From assembly GCA_031282905.1 (NCBI GenBank), contig JAITCV010000049.1, positions 1 to 43,919 of the forward strand: a stretch of 43,919 nucleotides of DNA. Reading direction: 5' to 3'. Each line of letters opens with the position of its first letter. Positions within the stretch are counted from its first letter, which is position 1. Below the pieces are notes generated by a model. That model was given only the letters and a program-made list of their open reading frames with translations. It was not told the DNA's origin and did not search any database. This DNA is from Azoarcus sp. (GTDB lineage Bacteria; Pseudomonadota; Gammaproteobacteria; Burkholderiales; Rhodocyclaceae). The position numbers were made by a program, and so were the translations under genes. This document shows, in pieces, positions 1 to 7,540 of this stretch.

Positions 1-189
1 CTGATGCGCGAAATCGACACTGAATTTTCCGGCACGACGCTCTTCAGTCTGCCAACCTTGCCCGAGGCCGGGCAAGGGCATCGGCTGGAACTGGGGATGA
101 AAGGCCCGGCGGCTCGCGTGGCGGCGGCAATGGCGCGGCTCAAGACCGGAGTCGAAACACAGGGATTCACATGGGAAGACAAATCCTGA
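1..189 (+). CDS. C-terminal end of a molybdopterin-binding-domain protein (CinA/MoaB-like), partial
   Basis: This reading frame is open at the left edge of the window and stops with TGA at 187-189. Only about 62 residues are visible. The tail reads LPTLPEAGQGHRLELGMKG and then an amphipathic helix with GVETQGFTWED. It resembles the end of betaproteobacterial proteins with a MoCF-biosynthesis (CinA N-terminal) domain, which bind molybdopterin or act in nicotinamide nucleotide salvage. No catalytic part is visible, so the identification rests on this tail alone. The frame overlaps the start of the next gene by 19 bases, which suggests translational coupling. The true start lies outside the window. 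Confidence 0.5.
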   Translation: MMREIDTEFSGTTLFSLPTLPEAGQGHRLELGMKGPAARVAAAMARLKTGVETQGFTWEDKS

Positions 190-947
190 GCGCGGCGCGC
201 GTGACCGAACGGGTACGGACGATCGACATCGACGGCCAACATCTGAGCCTGACCGTGCGTTGTTCGGCACGTCGTCGCAGCTTGGCGCTGACGATAGACC
301 ACCGCGGGGTGCGTCTGGCCGTGCCGCATGGCACCCCGGAGACGATGATCATGCGCTTCATTCATGATCATCGCATCTGGCTGCGGGAGCGCTTGGCGCA
401 ATGGTGCCAGCCCGTGCCCTTGGTGTTGACCGACGGAGCGACATTCCCCCTGTTGGGCGCGCCCGCCCGGCTGCGACTGGATCGTGACGCGCGGCGCGCG
501 GCATGGCGGCACGTCGATGGGACAGAGGAACTCTGCATGCCCGCGAGCGCGGCGGTTGGCGCAACGATCGTTCGCGCGCTCAAACTCCGTGCGTTGGCAT
601 GGTTTGGTGATCGGGTCGAGGAATATTGCCAGCATCTTGCCATTGCCGCGCCCACCGTGCGTTTGACTTCGGCCCGCAGTCGTTGGGGGTCATGCAGCCG
701 TATAAGCGGCATCCGCCTGCACTGGCGGCTGATTCACCTGCCCGCGCCGCTGATAGATTACGTGGTTGCCCATGAAGTTGCCCATCTCGTCGAGATGAAC
801 CACTCACCACGTTTCTGGAAGATAGTCGGGCAACTGTATCCCGACTGGCAATCCGCGCGCCGCCGCCTGCGCGAAATGGCGGCCACCTTGCCCGCGATCG
901 ATGACCAGGATATTCCCCTTCATTTTTCCGACAATCAGGAGGATTGA
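171..947 (+). CDS. YgjP-type (SprT-like, DUF45/M48) zinc metalloprotease
   Basis: A 258-residue protein with a zinc protease signature near its C-terminus: HEVAH at residues 201-205, followed by the third ligand H211 in NHSPRFW. The HEVAHLVEMNHSPRFW block is typical of the YgjP/WLM-like family. E202 would be the catalytic base. The N-terminal 190 residues contain the beta-rich region of the family (RRRSLALTIDHRGVRLAVP). No signal peptide or membrane segment is seen, so it should be cytoplasmic. The ATG at 171 lies inside the end of the preceding gene and the ORF ends 4 bases before gloA, so the three genes look co-transcribed. The substrate is unknown. Confidence 0.85.
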   Translation: MGRQILSAARVTERVRTIDIDGQHLSLTVRCSARRRSLALTIDHRGVRLAVPHGTPETMIMRFIHDHRIWLRERLAQWCQPVPLVLTDGATFPLLGAPARLRLDRDARRAAWRHVDGTEELCMPASAAVGATIVRALKLRALAWFGDRVEEYCQHLAIAAPTVRLTSARSRWGSCSRISGIRLHWRLIHLPAPLIDYVVAHEVAHLVEMNHSPRFWKIVGQLYPDWQSARRRLREMAATLPAIDDQDIPLHFSDNQED

Positions 948-951
948 AACG

Positions 952-1365
952 ATGAGACTGCTCCACACCATGTTGCGAGTCGGCGATCTCGAACGCGCGA
1001 TTGCCTTTTATACCGAGGTACTCGGTATGCGTTTGCTGCGGCGGCAGGATTACCCGGATGGGAGATTTACCCTTGCCTTTGTCGGTTATCAGGAGGAAAG
1101 CGAAGGCGCGGTGCTGGAATTGACCTACAACTGGGGCGTCGATCACTACGAAGTGGGCACGGCTTATGGCCACATCGCCATCGAAGTCGACAACGCTGAA
1201 AAAGCCTGTGACGCCATTCGCGCCAGGGGAGGGAAAGTGGTACGCGAAGCGGGGCCGATGAAGCATGGCAAGGTCGTGATTGCTTTTGTCGAAGATCCAG
1301 ACGGCTACAAGGTCGAATTGATACAAACGAACTCAGAGGGGGATCAAAGCAGATCAACAAGCTGA
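952..1365 (+). CDS. gloA: Lactoylglutathione lyase (glyoxalase I)
   Basis: Converts the hemithioacetal of methylglyoxal and glutathione to S-lactoylglutathione in the cytoplasm. The product is 137 residues. The four metal ligands of the Ni2+-type enzyme fall at the same positions as in E. coli GloA: H5, E56, H74 and E122 (contexts MRLLHTML, LELTYNWG, YGHIAIEV, YKVELI). The start was chosen at 952 because AGGAGG lies at 937-942 and the family begins with MRLLHTM. An in-frame upstream ATG at 901 would add a stretch overlapping the protease gene. The partner glyoxalase II gene lies at 30866-31654. Confidence 0.95.
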   Translation: MRLLHTMLRVGDLERAIAFYTEVLGMRLLRRQDYPDGRFTLAFVGYQEESEGAVLELTYNWGVDHYEVGTAYGHIAIEVDNAEKACDAIRARGGKVVREAGPMKHGKVVIAFVEDPDGYKVELIQTNSEGDQSRSTS

Positions 1366-1415
1366 TGCGTGCATTCTTGCCGGCATGGCACGCGCACCCC
1401 ACGGGCGATCATGCC

Positions 1416-1432
1416 GAGGGCGAGACGCCCTC
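1416..1432. repeat. Perfect short hairpin in the gloA-hicB gap
   Basis: GAGGGCG (1416-1422), loop AGA, CGCCCTC (1426-1432). It sits in a GC-rich stretch (about 1405-1463) that also contains GGCGGGCATGCCTCGCCC. There is no U-run on either strand, so it is not a standard intrinsic terminator. It looks like a fragment of a dispersed palindromic intergenic repeat. Confidence 0.45.
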
Positions 1433-1477
1433 GCTCCCAGGCGGGCATGCCTCGCCCCCTACAATTGGAGGAAGATG

Positions 1478-1876
1478 ATGAAATATCCGATTGCCATTGA
1501 ACCGGGTGACGCCATCCATGCGTGGAGCGTGGTCGTGCCCGATCTTCCGGGCTGCTTTTCGGCGGCGGACGACAGTATCGACGAAGCCATTGAAAACGCC
1601 CGCGAAGCCATCGAGGCATGGATCGAGGCGACGCTCGACGATGGCGGCACGATTCCAGCGCCTTCTTCTGTTTGCGCGCATCGTGAAAACCCTGAATTCG
1701 CGGGCTGGATATGGGCGATTGTGGAGGTCGATCCGGCGATACTGGATGACAGGGCGGAGCGGGTCAATATCACCCTGCCGCGCCGGGTTTTGCGCCGCCT
1801 GGATGAACGCGCCCACGCCGCGGGTCAAAGCCGTTCCGGGTTCATCGCCCACCTTGCCATTGGCAAGACGCCTTGA
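1478..1876 (+). CDS. HicB-like antitoxin with ribbon-helix-helix domain, no HicA partner
   Basis: A 132-residue protein. The N-terminal half matches the HicB-like RNase H fold (MKYPIAIE, VVVPDLPGCFSAADD, then helices rich in EAIENAREAI). The C-terminus reads RVNITLPRRVLRRLDERAH and GFIAHLAI, a ribbon-helix-helix DNA-binding domain. HicB antitoxins neutralise the HicA mRNase and repress their own operon. No HicA-like ORF is found in the gap 1366-1474 or immediately downstream, where the next gene is on the other strand. It is therefore a solitary HicB, possibly a regulator. GGAGGA at 1467-1472 supports ATG at 1478; ATG at 1475 is in the same frame. Confidence 0.8.
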   Translation: MKYPIAIEPGDAIHAWSVVVPDLPGCFSAADDSIDEAIENAREAIEAWIEATLDDGGTIPAPSSVCAHRENPEFAGWIWAIVEVDPAILDDRAERVNITLPRRVLRRLDERAHAAGQSRSGFIAHLAIGKTP

Positions 1877-1916
1877 AATTTCCAACGGGCCGGGCTGAGC
1901 AAGAACTCGACTTTTG

Positions 1917-2354
1917 TCATTGTTTTCTCGTCTCCCACTCTATCTTGGATACATTGGGGATGGTGGGGACCAGTTCCCGCAGATGTCGTTCCAGTTTCAG
2001 GATCGTTGGCGTGGCGTCGACGCGCTTGAAAAGGCGATCCAGGATGGGGACTTCCGCGGCGATGAATACGCCCCATTCGACCAGGCCGTTGTCGGAGAAA
2101 ACGTCTCCAATGTTGGCGCAGCCCAGGAAGAGACGGAAGAGGAAAAAATCTTTGCGGATATTGAAGACGGCGACCAGCCAGCCCCAGTCCTCGGCGCAGA
2201 TGACTTCGGCGCCGATATTGCGTTTGCCGAGCTTGTCGACCAGCCAGTTCGATAATGCGAGGCCGTATATTTCATTGATGGACTGTTCTTTTTCTCCAGG
2301 CAGCGGTTTGAAGAAGTCGGTGCTGAAGGTGACCATGGGCGAATAGGCAGGCAT
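1917..2354 (-). CDS. Hypothetical protein, 145 aa
   Basis: Unrecognised family. The protein is acidic, soluble and without signal peptide or membrane segments. Visible blocks are FSTDFFKPLPGEKEQ, IYGLALSNWLVDKLGKR, EVICAEDWGWLVAVF and LFLGCANIGDVF. The EDWGW block, and a C-terminal helix spanning VDATPTILKLERHL, give it the look of a small compact globular protein, such as an immunity-type or enzyme-associated protein; this is inference only. TGGAGAT lies upstream of the ATG on the minus strand and supports the start. Base composition is less GC-rich than in the flanking genes, which could mean transfer. It converges with the HicB gene. Confidence 0.75.
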   Translation of the reverse strand: MPAYSPMVTFSTDFFKPLPGEKEQSINEIYGLALSNWLVDKLGKRNIGAEVICAEDWGWLVAVFNIRKDFFLFRLFLGCANIGDVFSDNGLVEWGVFIAAEVPILDRLFKRVDATPTILKLERHLRELVPTIPNVSKIEWETRKQ

Positions 2355-2450
2355 TGATTGATCTCCAGAAAAGGGGTGAAATCATGGGCGGAAGACAGGA
2401 AATGCAATATTCCTTTGTTTTCGACGGATCACGCGGGGAAAACATCATGA

Positions 2451-3356
2451 TCACAACCCCCGCGCCCACGCGGGACGTAAGGGCGCCGCGGTTGGCGCGA
2501 CGATGGCCGCGCGTAGCTGGGTCAGCAGTTTATGTTTGTCCGCGGGAAGGTTGCCGCGCAGGGCAAGCCAATTGGAAGCGTGGTCGCTTCTGAATACGGT
2601 GCGTTCGAGTTCCAGCCGGGTGATGAATTCTTCCATCTCGATAAGCAATCCGGGAATGTCGAGCGGCGTCCATTCGGGGAAAGTGGCGCGGAAACGTTGT
2701 TCGCCCATGGGGAAACTCACCACCAGTATCGCCAGGTATTCGGGTTGGGTGGCGTTGGCAAGCTCGGCGGAGCGGCGGGCGTGGTTGGCGCTGTGAATGA
2801 CGCCGCCCAGGCCGTTGAGAATCATCACCGAACGCGCAATGCCCGCCGCGCCCAGTTTTTCCAGCGCATCGGCGGTGGAGGCAAAAGTTTCGCCTTTGCC
2901 CACTCGTTCCAGTACGGTGTCGTCGCCCGATTCCGCGCCGACATAAGCGAGCGCCAGACCGGCTGCGGCCAGTTCTCCCAATTCTTCCAGGCTCTTTTTC
3001 TTTACGTTGCGCGGCAGGCAATAGCTGGATACGCGGTGTACCGCGGGCAGGTGTTCGCGGATGGCGGTGAGCACCGCGAGCAGGCGCCGGGTTGGCAACA
3101 CCATGGCATCGCCATCGGCGAGGAATACCCGGCGAATATCATCGCGGCAGGGGGCCGCGCCCAATTGGCGCAGATAATCCAGCACTTCGGATTCGTCCCG
3201 CGCCTGGAAACGTTTTTGCGGGGCGGTGTACATCTCGCAGAAAGTGCAACGGTTCCATGAACAGCCGTTCGTGAGCGGCAAAATCAGCGATCGGGCCTCG
3301 CTTGGCGGGCGATAGACCGGCTCGATGTAATGAATGGAGGGAATATCCGCTACCAT
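2451..3356 (-). CDS. Radical SAM protein with CX4CX2C cluster motif
   Basis: About 301 residues. The N-terminus has LTNGCSWNRCTFCEMY, in which C32, C37 and C40 would bind the [4Fe-4S] cluster that cleaves S-adenosylmethionine. The spacing is CX4CX2C rather than the usual CX3CX2C, as in a subset of Elp3/MiaB-like radical SAM proteins. Downstream are FLADGDAMVLP, YVGAESGDDTVLERVGKG and NGLGGV, which fit the TIM-barrel strands including the SAM-binding GAESG region. No extra TRAM or methyltransferase domain is visible. The start at 3356 (MVADIPS) is preferred; an upstream ATG at 3401 would overlap the divergent gene further. Substrate unknown. Confidence 0.85.
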   Translation of the reverse strand: MVADIPSIHYIEPVYRPPSEARSLILPLTNGCSWNRCTFCEMYTAPQKRFQARDESEVLDYLRQLGAAPCRDDIRRVFLADGDAMVLPTRRLLAVLTAIREHLPAVHRVSSYCLPRNVKKKSLEELGELAAAGLALAYVGAESGDDTVLERVGKGETFASTADALEKLGAAGIARSVMILNGLGGVIHSANHARRSAELANATQPEYLAILVVSFPMGEQRFRATFPEWTPLDIPGLLIEMEEFITRLELERTVFRSDHASNWLALRGNLPADKHKLLTQLRAAIVAPTAAPLRPAWARGL

Positions 3357-3390
3357 GACAGGAATCGTGAATATGCAGGAGGAAACAGCG

Positions 3391-3747
3391 ATGAGCGCCA
3401 ATCTACAGGAGCTGACCCAGGCTGTGCTGGATTTTCGGGATGCGCGCGACTGGGCTCGATTTCATGATCTCCGCCAACTGATGGTGTCATTATGCCTGGA
3501 GGCTGGCGAGGTGTTGGAACTTTGTCAGTGGAAAAGCGACGCGGAGGTAGACGATCTTGCCCGCGACCCCGTGGGCGGAGAACGGCTGGCCGATGAATGC
3601 GCCGATGTGTTCGCCTACCTGTTGCTGATTGCCGAGCGCGCGGGTATCGATCTCGGCAAGGCTTTGCAGCGAAAGCTGGTCAAGAACGCGGCAAAATACC
3701 CGGTGGAGAAAAGTCGCGGGAGACGGGAGAAATATTCCGAATTGTGA
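3391..3747 (+). CDS. MazG-like nucleotide pyrophosphohydrolase (dCTPase type)
   Basis: A 118-residue all-alpha NTP pyrophosphatase. Metal-binding acidic clusters of the MazG-like fold are visible: LCLEAGEVLELCQW (EXXE), then LADECADVFAYLLLIAE (EXXD). A basic tail with VEKSRGRREKYSEL follows. Such proteins hydrolyse non-canonical or excess (d)NTPs to NMP and PPi in the cytoplasm. The start was placed at 3391 because AGGAGG sits at 3377-3382 with 8-base spacing; in-frame ATGs at 3334 and 3373 lack such a site. It is divergent from the radical SAM gene, and the two 5' regions share only a few tens of bases. Confidence 0.88.
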   Translation: MSANLQELTQAVLDFRDARDWARFHDLRQLMVSLCLEAGEVLELCQWKSDAEVDDLARDPVGGERLADECADVFAYLLLIAERAGIDLGKALQRKLVKNAAKYPVEKSRGRREKYSEL

Positions 3748-3860
3748 ATTTCGCCGAATTCCTCGAGATGAGCGCGCCTGGAAGCATGATAATGGCAATA
3801 GCGGCAATGGGCCGGATCCGAATGGATCTGGCGAGATGGTCAGGCATTTTCCGTTGCCGG

Positions 3861-5075
3861 TCATGCGCGCGTTTCCGCGTCTTCCAATGCTTGTGTTATG
3901 TCCCTGATCAGATCCTGCGCGTTTTCCAGGCCGACCGCGATGCGTACCAGCGCGGGGGAGATGCCGGCGCGTTCCATTTCGGCGGGATTCAATGAGGCTT
4001 CCCACATGGACGCGGCGTGGACGACCAGGGTTTCGACGCCACCCAGGCTGACCGCGTGTTTGGCCAGTTTGAGCGCGGCGACGAAATTTTTGGCGGCATC
4101 GAAGCCATGGCCGGCATCGCCGGCCAATTCGATACTCAATACGCCGCCGCCATGGTTCATTTGCCGTCGCGCCAACTCACGCTGCGGGTGGCTATCGAGT
4201 TCGGGATAATGCACGCGAGCGACCGCCGGGTGTTTTTCCAGGAATTGCGCCACGGCGAGCGCGTTTTCATTTTGCCGGGCGACGCGCATGGGCAGGGTGC
4301 GCAAGCCGCGCAGAAGCAGGAAGGCTGTAAACGGACTGACATTGGTGCCCAGGGTAATGGCGTATTCCCAGATTTTTTCCACCGCTTCCTCGCTGCCGCA
4401 GACCACGCCGGCGATGAGATCACTGTGTCCGCCGAGGTATTTGGTCGCGCTGTGCAGCACGAGGTCGATGCCGAATTCATGCGGACGCTGGTTGATCGGC
4501 GACGCGAAGGTGTTGTCCGCCAAGGTGGTGATGCCGCGGCTGCGGGCGAATTCGGCGATGGCGGACAGGTCGGTCAGGGTCAGGGTCGGGTTGGACGGCG
4601 TTTCCACCACGATCAGCCGGGTGTTTTCGCGCGTCGCCGCGATGAAAGCGGCGCTGTCGCGCTGATCGACCAAGCTGACTTCCACGCCCATGCTGGGCAA
4701 GACCTTGGTCAACAATTTGGCGGTGCCCATGTAATGCGTGCTTTGCGCGACGATATGTTCACCCGCGCGGATGGAGGCGAACAGCGTCGTGCTCATCGCT
4801 CCCATGCCGGAAGAAAAGAGCAGTGCCGATTCCTTGTTTTCCAGGCGGGCGAGCAGGCGTTCACAACGTTCCTGCGTCGGGTTGCCATAGCGTGCGTAGT
4901 AACGCGAATGGCGTGGCTGGTTCGCCATTTCGGCGAATTCGACGGATGTGCGAGCGCCATAGGTCGACGCCAGATAGATCGCGGGGGCCAGCGCCGTGTC
5001 GTCGTTGTCGCCATCCACATCGCCATGGATGACGAGGGATTGCGGGTCGAGCGGGAAGTCCTGATTATCCATCAT
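3861..5075 (-). CDS. Cys/Met-metabolism PLP-dependent enzyme (cystathionine gamma-synthase / gamma-lyase family)
   Basis: About 404 residues. The pyridoxal phosphate lysine is K212 in SATKYLGGHSD. Other fold-type I trans-sulfuration motifs are YARYGNPTQE, LLFSSGMGAM, VVETPSNPTL and SLGGVETLV. The family includes cystathionine gamma-synthase, cystathionine beta- and gamma-lyases, O-succinylhomoserine sulfhydrylase and methionine gamma-lyase. The exact reaction cannot be told from motifs alone, so no symbol is given. ATG at 5075 or 5072 (MMDNQDF) is the probable start; an upstream ATG at 5132 adds a non-conserved leader. It is a monocistronic minus-strand gene with tRNA-Lys upstream. Confidence 0.88.
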   Translation of the reverse strand: MMDNQDFPLDPQSLVIHGDVDGDNDDTALAPAIYLASTYGARTSVEFAEMANQPRHSRYYARYGNPTQERCERLLARLENKESALLFSSGMGAMSTTLFASIRAGEHIVAQSTHYMGTAKLLTKVLPSMGVEVSLVDQRDSAAFIAATRENTRLIVVETPSNPTLTLTDLSAIAEFARSRGITTLADNTFASPINQRPHEFGIDLVLHSATKYLGGHSDLIAGVVCGSEEAVEKIWEYAITLGTNVSPFTAFLLLRGLRTLPMRVARQNENALAVAQFLEKHPAVARVHYPELDSHPQRELARRQMNHGGGVLSIELAGDAGHGFDAAKNFVAALKLAKHAVSLGGVETLVVHAASMWEASLNPAEMERAGISPALVRIAVGLENAQDLIRDITQALEDAETRA

Positions 5076-5424
5076 ACGTATCTTTTGTGATTTTGCGGAC
5101 AGTATCGTAAAGCATACCCTGTGAATTTCCAATGATTTTCCGCGCTGTATTTCCGCTCAATATATGAATATAAGATTCACGGTCATACCGTTGGTGAAAT
5201 CCAGAAAGAGACGGGAAACCTGGATGGATTGCTTCCTCGCCGGCATGGCGGAGCCCCCATGAGCGCATGATGACCGGCATTACGTTCGCAAACGTCGCGG
5301 CGACAGGGTGGTGCCCGTGGCAGGTGGAGTGTGGAGTAGGGGGGCGCGCGGATTTCTGTAGAACGAGGCTGTTTTTGTAGAACGGAGCAATGCCGCTCAA
5401 AACCCCGAAATCCGCTGCAATCAT

Positions 5425-5500
5425 TGGTGGGGGCACAAGGGCTCGAACCTTGGACCTACTGATTAAGAGTCAGCTGCTCTACCAACTGAGCTATACCCCC
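5425..5500 (-). tRNA. tRNA-Lys (anticodon CTT)
   Basis: The minus strand folds as a full cloverleaf: acceptor GGGGGTA pairs with TGCCCCC, the D arm is GCTC..GAGC, the anticodon loop is CTCTTAA (anticodon CTT), and the T loop is TTCGAGC between CAAGG and CCTTG. The discriminator is A and CCA is encoded at 5425-5427. The total is 76 nt including CCA. A good sigma70 promoter lies just upstream (5515-5543). Confidence 0.96.
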
Positions 5501-5514
5501 CGAAAGAGGGTCGC

Positions 5515-5543
5515 ACTATAAACGATGCCGCTTTGAAGAGCAA
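5515..5543 (-). promoter_or_regulatory. Sigma70 promoter of tRNA-Lys
   Basis: Read on the minus strand: -35 TTGCTC (5538-5543), a 17-base spacer, -10 TATAGT (5515-5520). The expected start is only a few bases before the tRNA 5' end at 5500. It begins right after the stop of the upstream methyltransferase gene, so the tRNA appears to have its own promoter. Confidence 0.7.
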
Positions 5544-5547
5544 GGCT

Positions 5548-6468
5548 TCAGTTTGCAGGCCGACGTGGATGGAAATGGACGATGGCGCGGTCATCCGGTG
5601 TGGGGCGATGGACGGTGGTTGGGGTTTTCCATGCGTGGCCTTGGATGATTTCGATGCTGGCCGGGAGCCGGTCCGCGTGGCGCAGACAGGCGTAATTTTC
5701 GCGGGCGGCGGCCCAGCCGTGGCGACCCGCGAGGCCGCGGGGGCGGTTGACGGCGGCATTGGCGGCGCCCGCCATGCGCAGGTCGGCGAGCAGGGCATCG
5801 AGATCGGGGTAGGTGAGGGTCAGCATTTCCATGTCCATCACCGGATCGGCAAAGCCGGTTTTGACCAGGGCGTCGCCGAGGTCGTGCATGTCGATGAAAC
5901 GATGGACGCGTTCGCCGTCATGGGCGGGCAGGGCGGCGCGCAACTCGCGCAGGGTGTCGGGGCCGAAAGTGGAAAACATCAGGAGACCGCCGGTTTCCAG
6001 CACGCGATGCAGTTCGGCGAACACGGTTTGTGGTTCGTCGGTGGCGGGAAGGGTGAGGTTCGACCAAGCAAGAGAGACCGATGCGGCGGGCAGGGGCAGG
6101 CGGTGGGCGTCGGCGGCGATGAGCCGCGGGGAGGGGAGGGGAGGGCGCAGGCGTTGCCACAGCGTGCGCCTGGGATGAAAACGGGCGTGGGCATGGGCGA
6201 GCATGGCGGCGGCGAAGTCGATGCCGATGCGTTCGGCGGCGGGGTAGCGTTCGCCGAGACGGACGAGATCCGCGCCGGTGGCGCAGCCGAGATCGAGGAT
6301 GCGGCGTGGGATGATCCGGATGTAGTCGAGGCGTTCGTCCATTCGCCGCGCGATTTCGCGGGGGAGGAAATCGGCCTGGTCGTAGTGTGCCGCCGCGCGT
6401 TCGCTGCGCCGACGCAGCAGCGCGCGGTCGAGGCAGAACGGGGCGGGGGGCTGCGCGCGTTCAGTCAC
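5548..6468 (-). CDS. BioC-family SAM methyltransferase paralogue, NDUFAF5-like
   Basis: About 306 residues. A class I methyltransferase with motif I LDLGCATGADL, then IDFAAAMLAHA and a WSNLTLPATDEP block. The operon BioC at 21971 instead has the WSNLAVQWC signature seen in E. coli BioC. The second half here (FGPDTLRELR, DLGDALVKTGF, LTYPDLDALLADLRMAGAAN) resembles, from memory, eukaryotic NDUFAF5, the hydroxylase that modifies an arginine of a complex I subunit. It may therefore be a respiratory assembly factor, not malonyl-ACP methyltransferase. GTG at 6468 is chosen: it lies 5 bases after the bioB stop and fits an operon with bioB. A longer frame to 6591 would run into bioB. Confidence 0.82.
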   Translation of the reverse strand: MTERAQPPAPFCLDRALLRRRSERAAAHYDQADFLPREIARRMDERLDYIRIIPRRILDLGCATGADLVRLGERYPAAERIGIDFAAAMLAHAHARFHPRRTLWQRLRPPLPSPRLIAADAHRLPLPAASVSLAWSNLTLPATDEPQTVFAELHRVLETGGLLMFSTFGPDTLRELRAALPAHDGERVHRFIDMHDLGDALVKTGFADPVMDMEMLTLTYPDLDALLADLRMAGAANAAVNRPRGLAGRHGWAAARENYACLRHADRLPASIEIIQGHAWKTPTTVHRPTPDDRAIVHFHPRRPAN

Positions 6469-6473
6469 CGCGT

Positions 6474-7478
6474 TCAGATCGAGACCAGTCCGAGACGCTC
6501 GAACAGGCGTTCGTCGCGGCCGGCGTCGGTGTTGTCGGCCGTGAGCAGGCGCGCGCCGTAGAAGATCGAGTTGGCACCGGCCATGAAACACAGGGCTTGC
6601 AGTTCGTCGCTCATCTGTTCGCGGCCCGCGGAGAGGCGCACGTAGCTTGTTGGCATGGTGATTCGCGCCACCGCGATGCTGCGGACGAAGTCGAAGGGGT
6701 CGATTTCCGCGCCATCGGCAAGCGGGGTGCCGGGAATGGGCACCAGCTTGTTGATGGGGACGGATTCCGGCGGCGGGTCCATGTTGGCGAGCTGGGCGAT
6801 CAGCCCCGCGCGTCCGGCCTGGGATTCGCCCATGCCGATGATGCCGCCCGAACAGATGTGGATGCCGGCCTCACGGACTTTTTCGAGGGTGTCGAGACGA
6901 TCTTGCAGGGTGTGGGTGGTGATGATGTTCTTGTAATTTTCCGGCGCGGTGTCGATGTTGTGGTTGTAGTAATCGAGTCCGGCTTCGGCGAGTTTTTCCG
7001 CCTGGCCTTCGCCCAACATGCCGAGGGTGACGCAGGTTTCCATGCCGAGTTTCTTGATTTCGCGCACCATTTCGGCGACCGCGTCGAGATCCTTGTCCTT
7101 GGGGCCGCGCCAGGCCGCGCCCATGCAAAAACGCGATGAACCCTTGGCCTTGGCGGCGCGGGCGTGCTCCAGGACTTCGTCGAGCGGCATCATGCGCGCG
7201 CGGGTAAGGTTAGTGTCATGGCGTGCCGATTGCGAGCAGTAGCCGCAGTCCTCGGAGCAGCCGCCGGTCTTGATCGACAGCAGGGTCGAGCGCTGCACTT
7301 CGCCCGCCTTGAAGTGCTCGCGGTGCGTTTGCTGAGCGCGGAAGAGCAGGTCGAGAAAGGGCAGGGCAAATAGCGCCTCGACCGCGGCGACCTCCCATCG
7401 GGTATCAGGTTTTCCAGTGGCCGGGGCGGGACTGCGGTTCGCGCTTTGCGCCGTGGGCAGGTGCGATGTTGTTATCAT
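6474..7478 (-). CDS. bioB: Biotin synthase
   Basis: Radical SAM enzyme that inserts sulfur into dethiobiotin, the last step of biotin synthesis. The 334-residue protein has C74, C78 and C81 in GGCSEDCGYC for the [4Fe-4S] cluster. Further family blocks are YYNHNIDTAPENYKNI, GIIGMGESQAGR and RLSAGREQMSDE; the last carries the arginine that ligates the [2Fe-2S] sulfur-donor cluster. The first 25 residues are non-conserved. No clear Shine-Dalgarno and no BirA-like operator are seen in the 62-base gap to divergent comF. It is followed by the BioC-like gene on the same strand. Confidence 0.97.
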   Translation of the reverse strand: MITTSHLPTAQSANRSPAPATGKPDTRWEVAAVEALFALPFLDLLFRAQQTHREHFKAGEVQRSTLLSIKTGGCSEDCGYCSQSARHDTNLTRARMMPLDEVLEHARAAKAKGSSRFCMGAAWRGPKDKDLDAVAEMVREIKKLGMETCVTLGMLGEGQAEKLAEAGLDYYNHNIDTAPENYKNIITTHTLQDRLDTLEKVREAGIHICSGGIIGMGESQAGRAGLIAQLANMDPPPESVPINKLVPIPGTPLADGAEIDPFDFVRSIAVARITMPTSYVRLSAGREQMSDELQALCFMAGANSIFYGARLLTADNTDAGRDERLFERLGLVSI

Positions 7479-7540
7479 GAATGGTGGATGGGCGTGATAA
7501 GTAACTCGCCATTTTTGTATAGCGATGGGAGGGAGTCAAA

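Noticed and set aside
7479..7540. BirA operator between comF and bioB
   Set aside because: No TTGTAAACC-type dyad with correct spacing; only TTGTATAGC is seen, without a second half.
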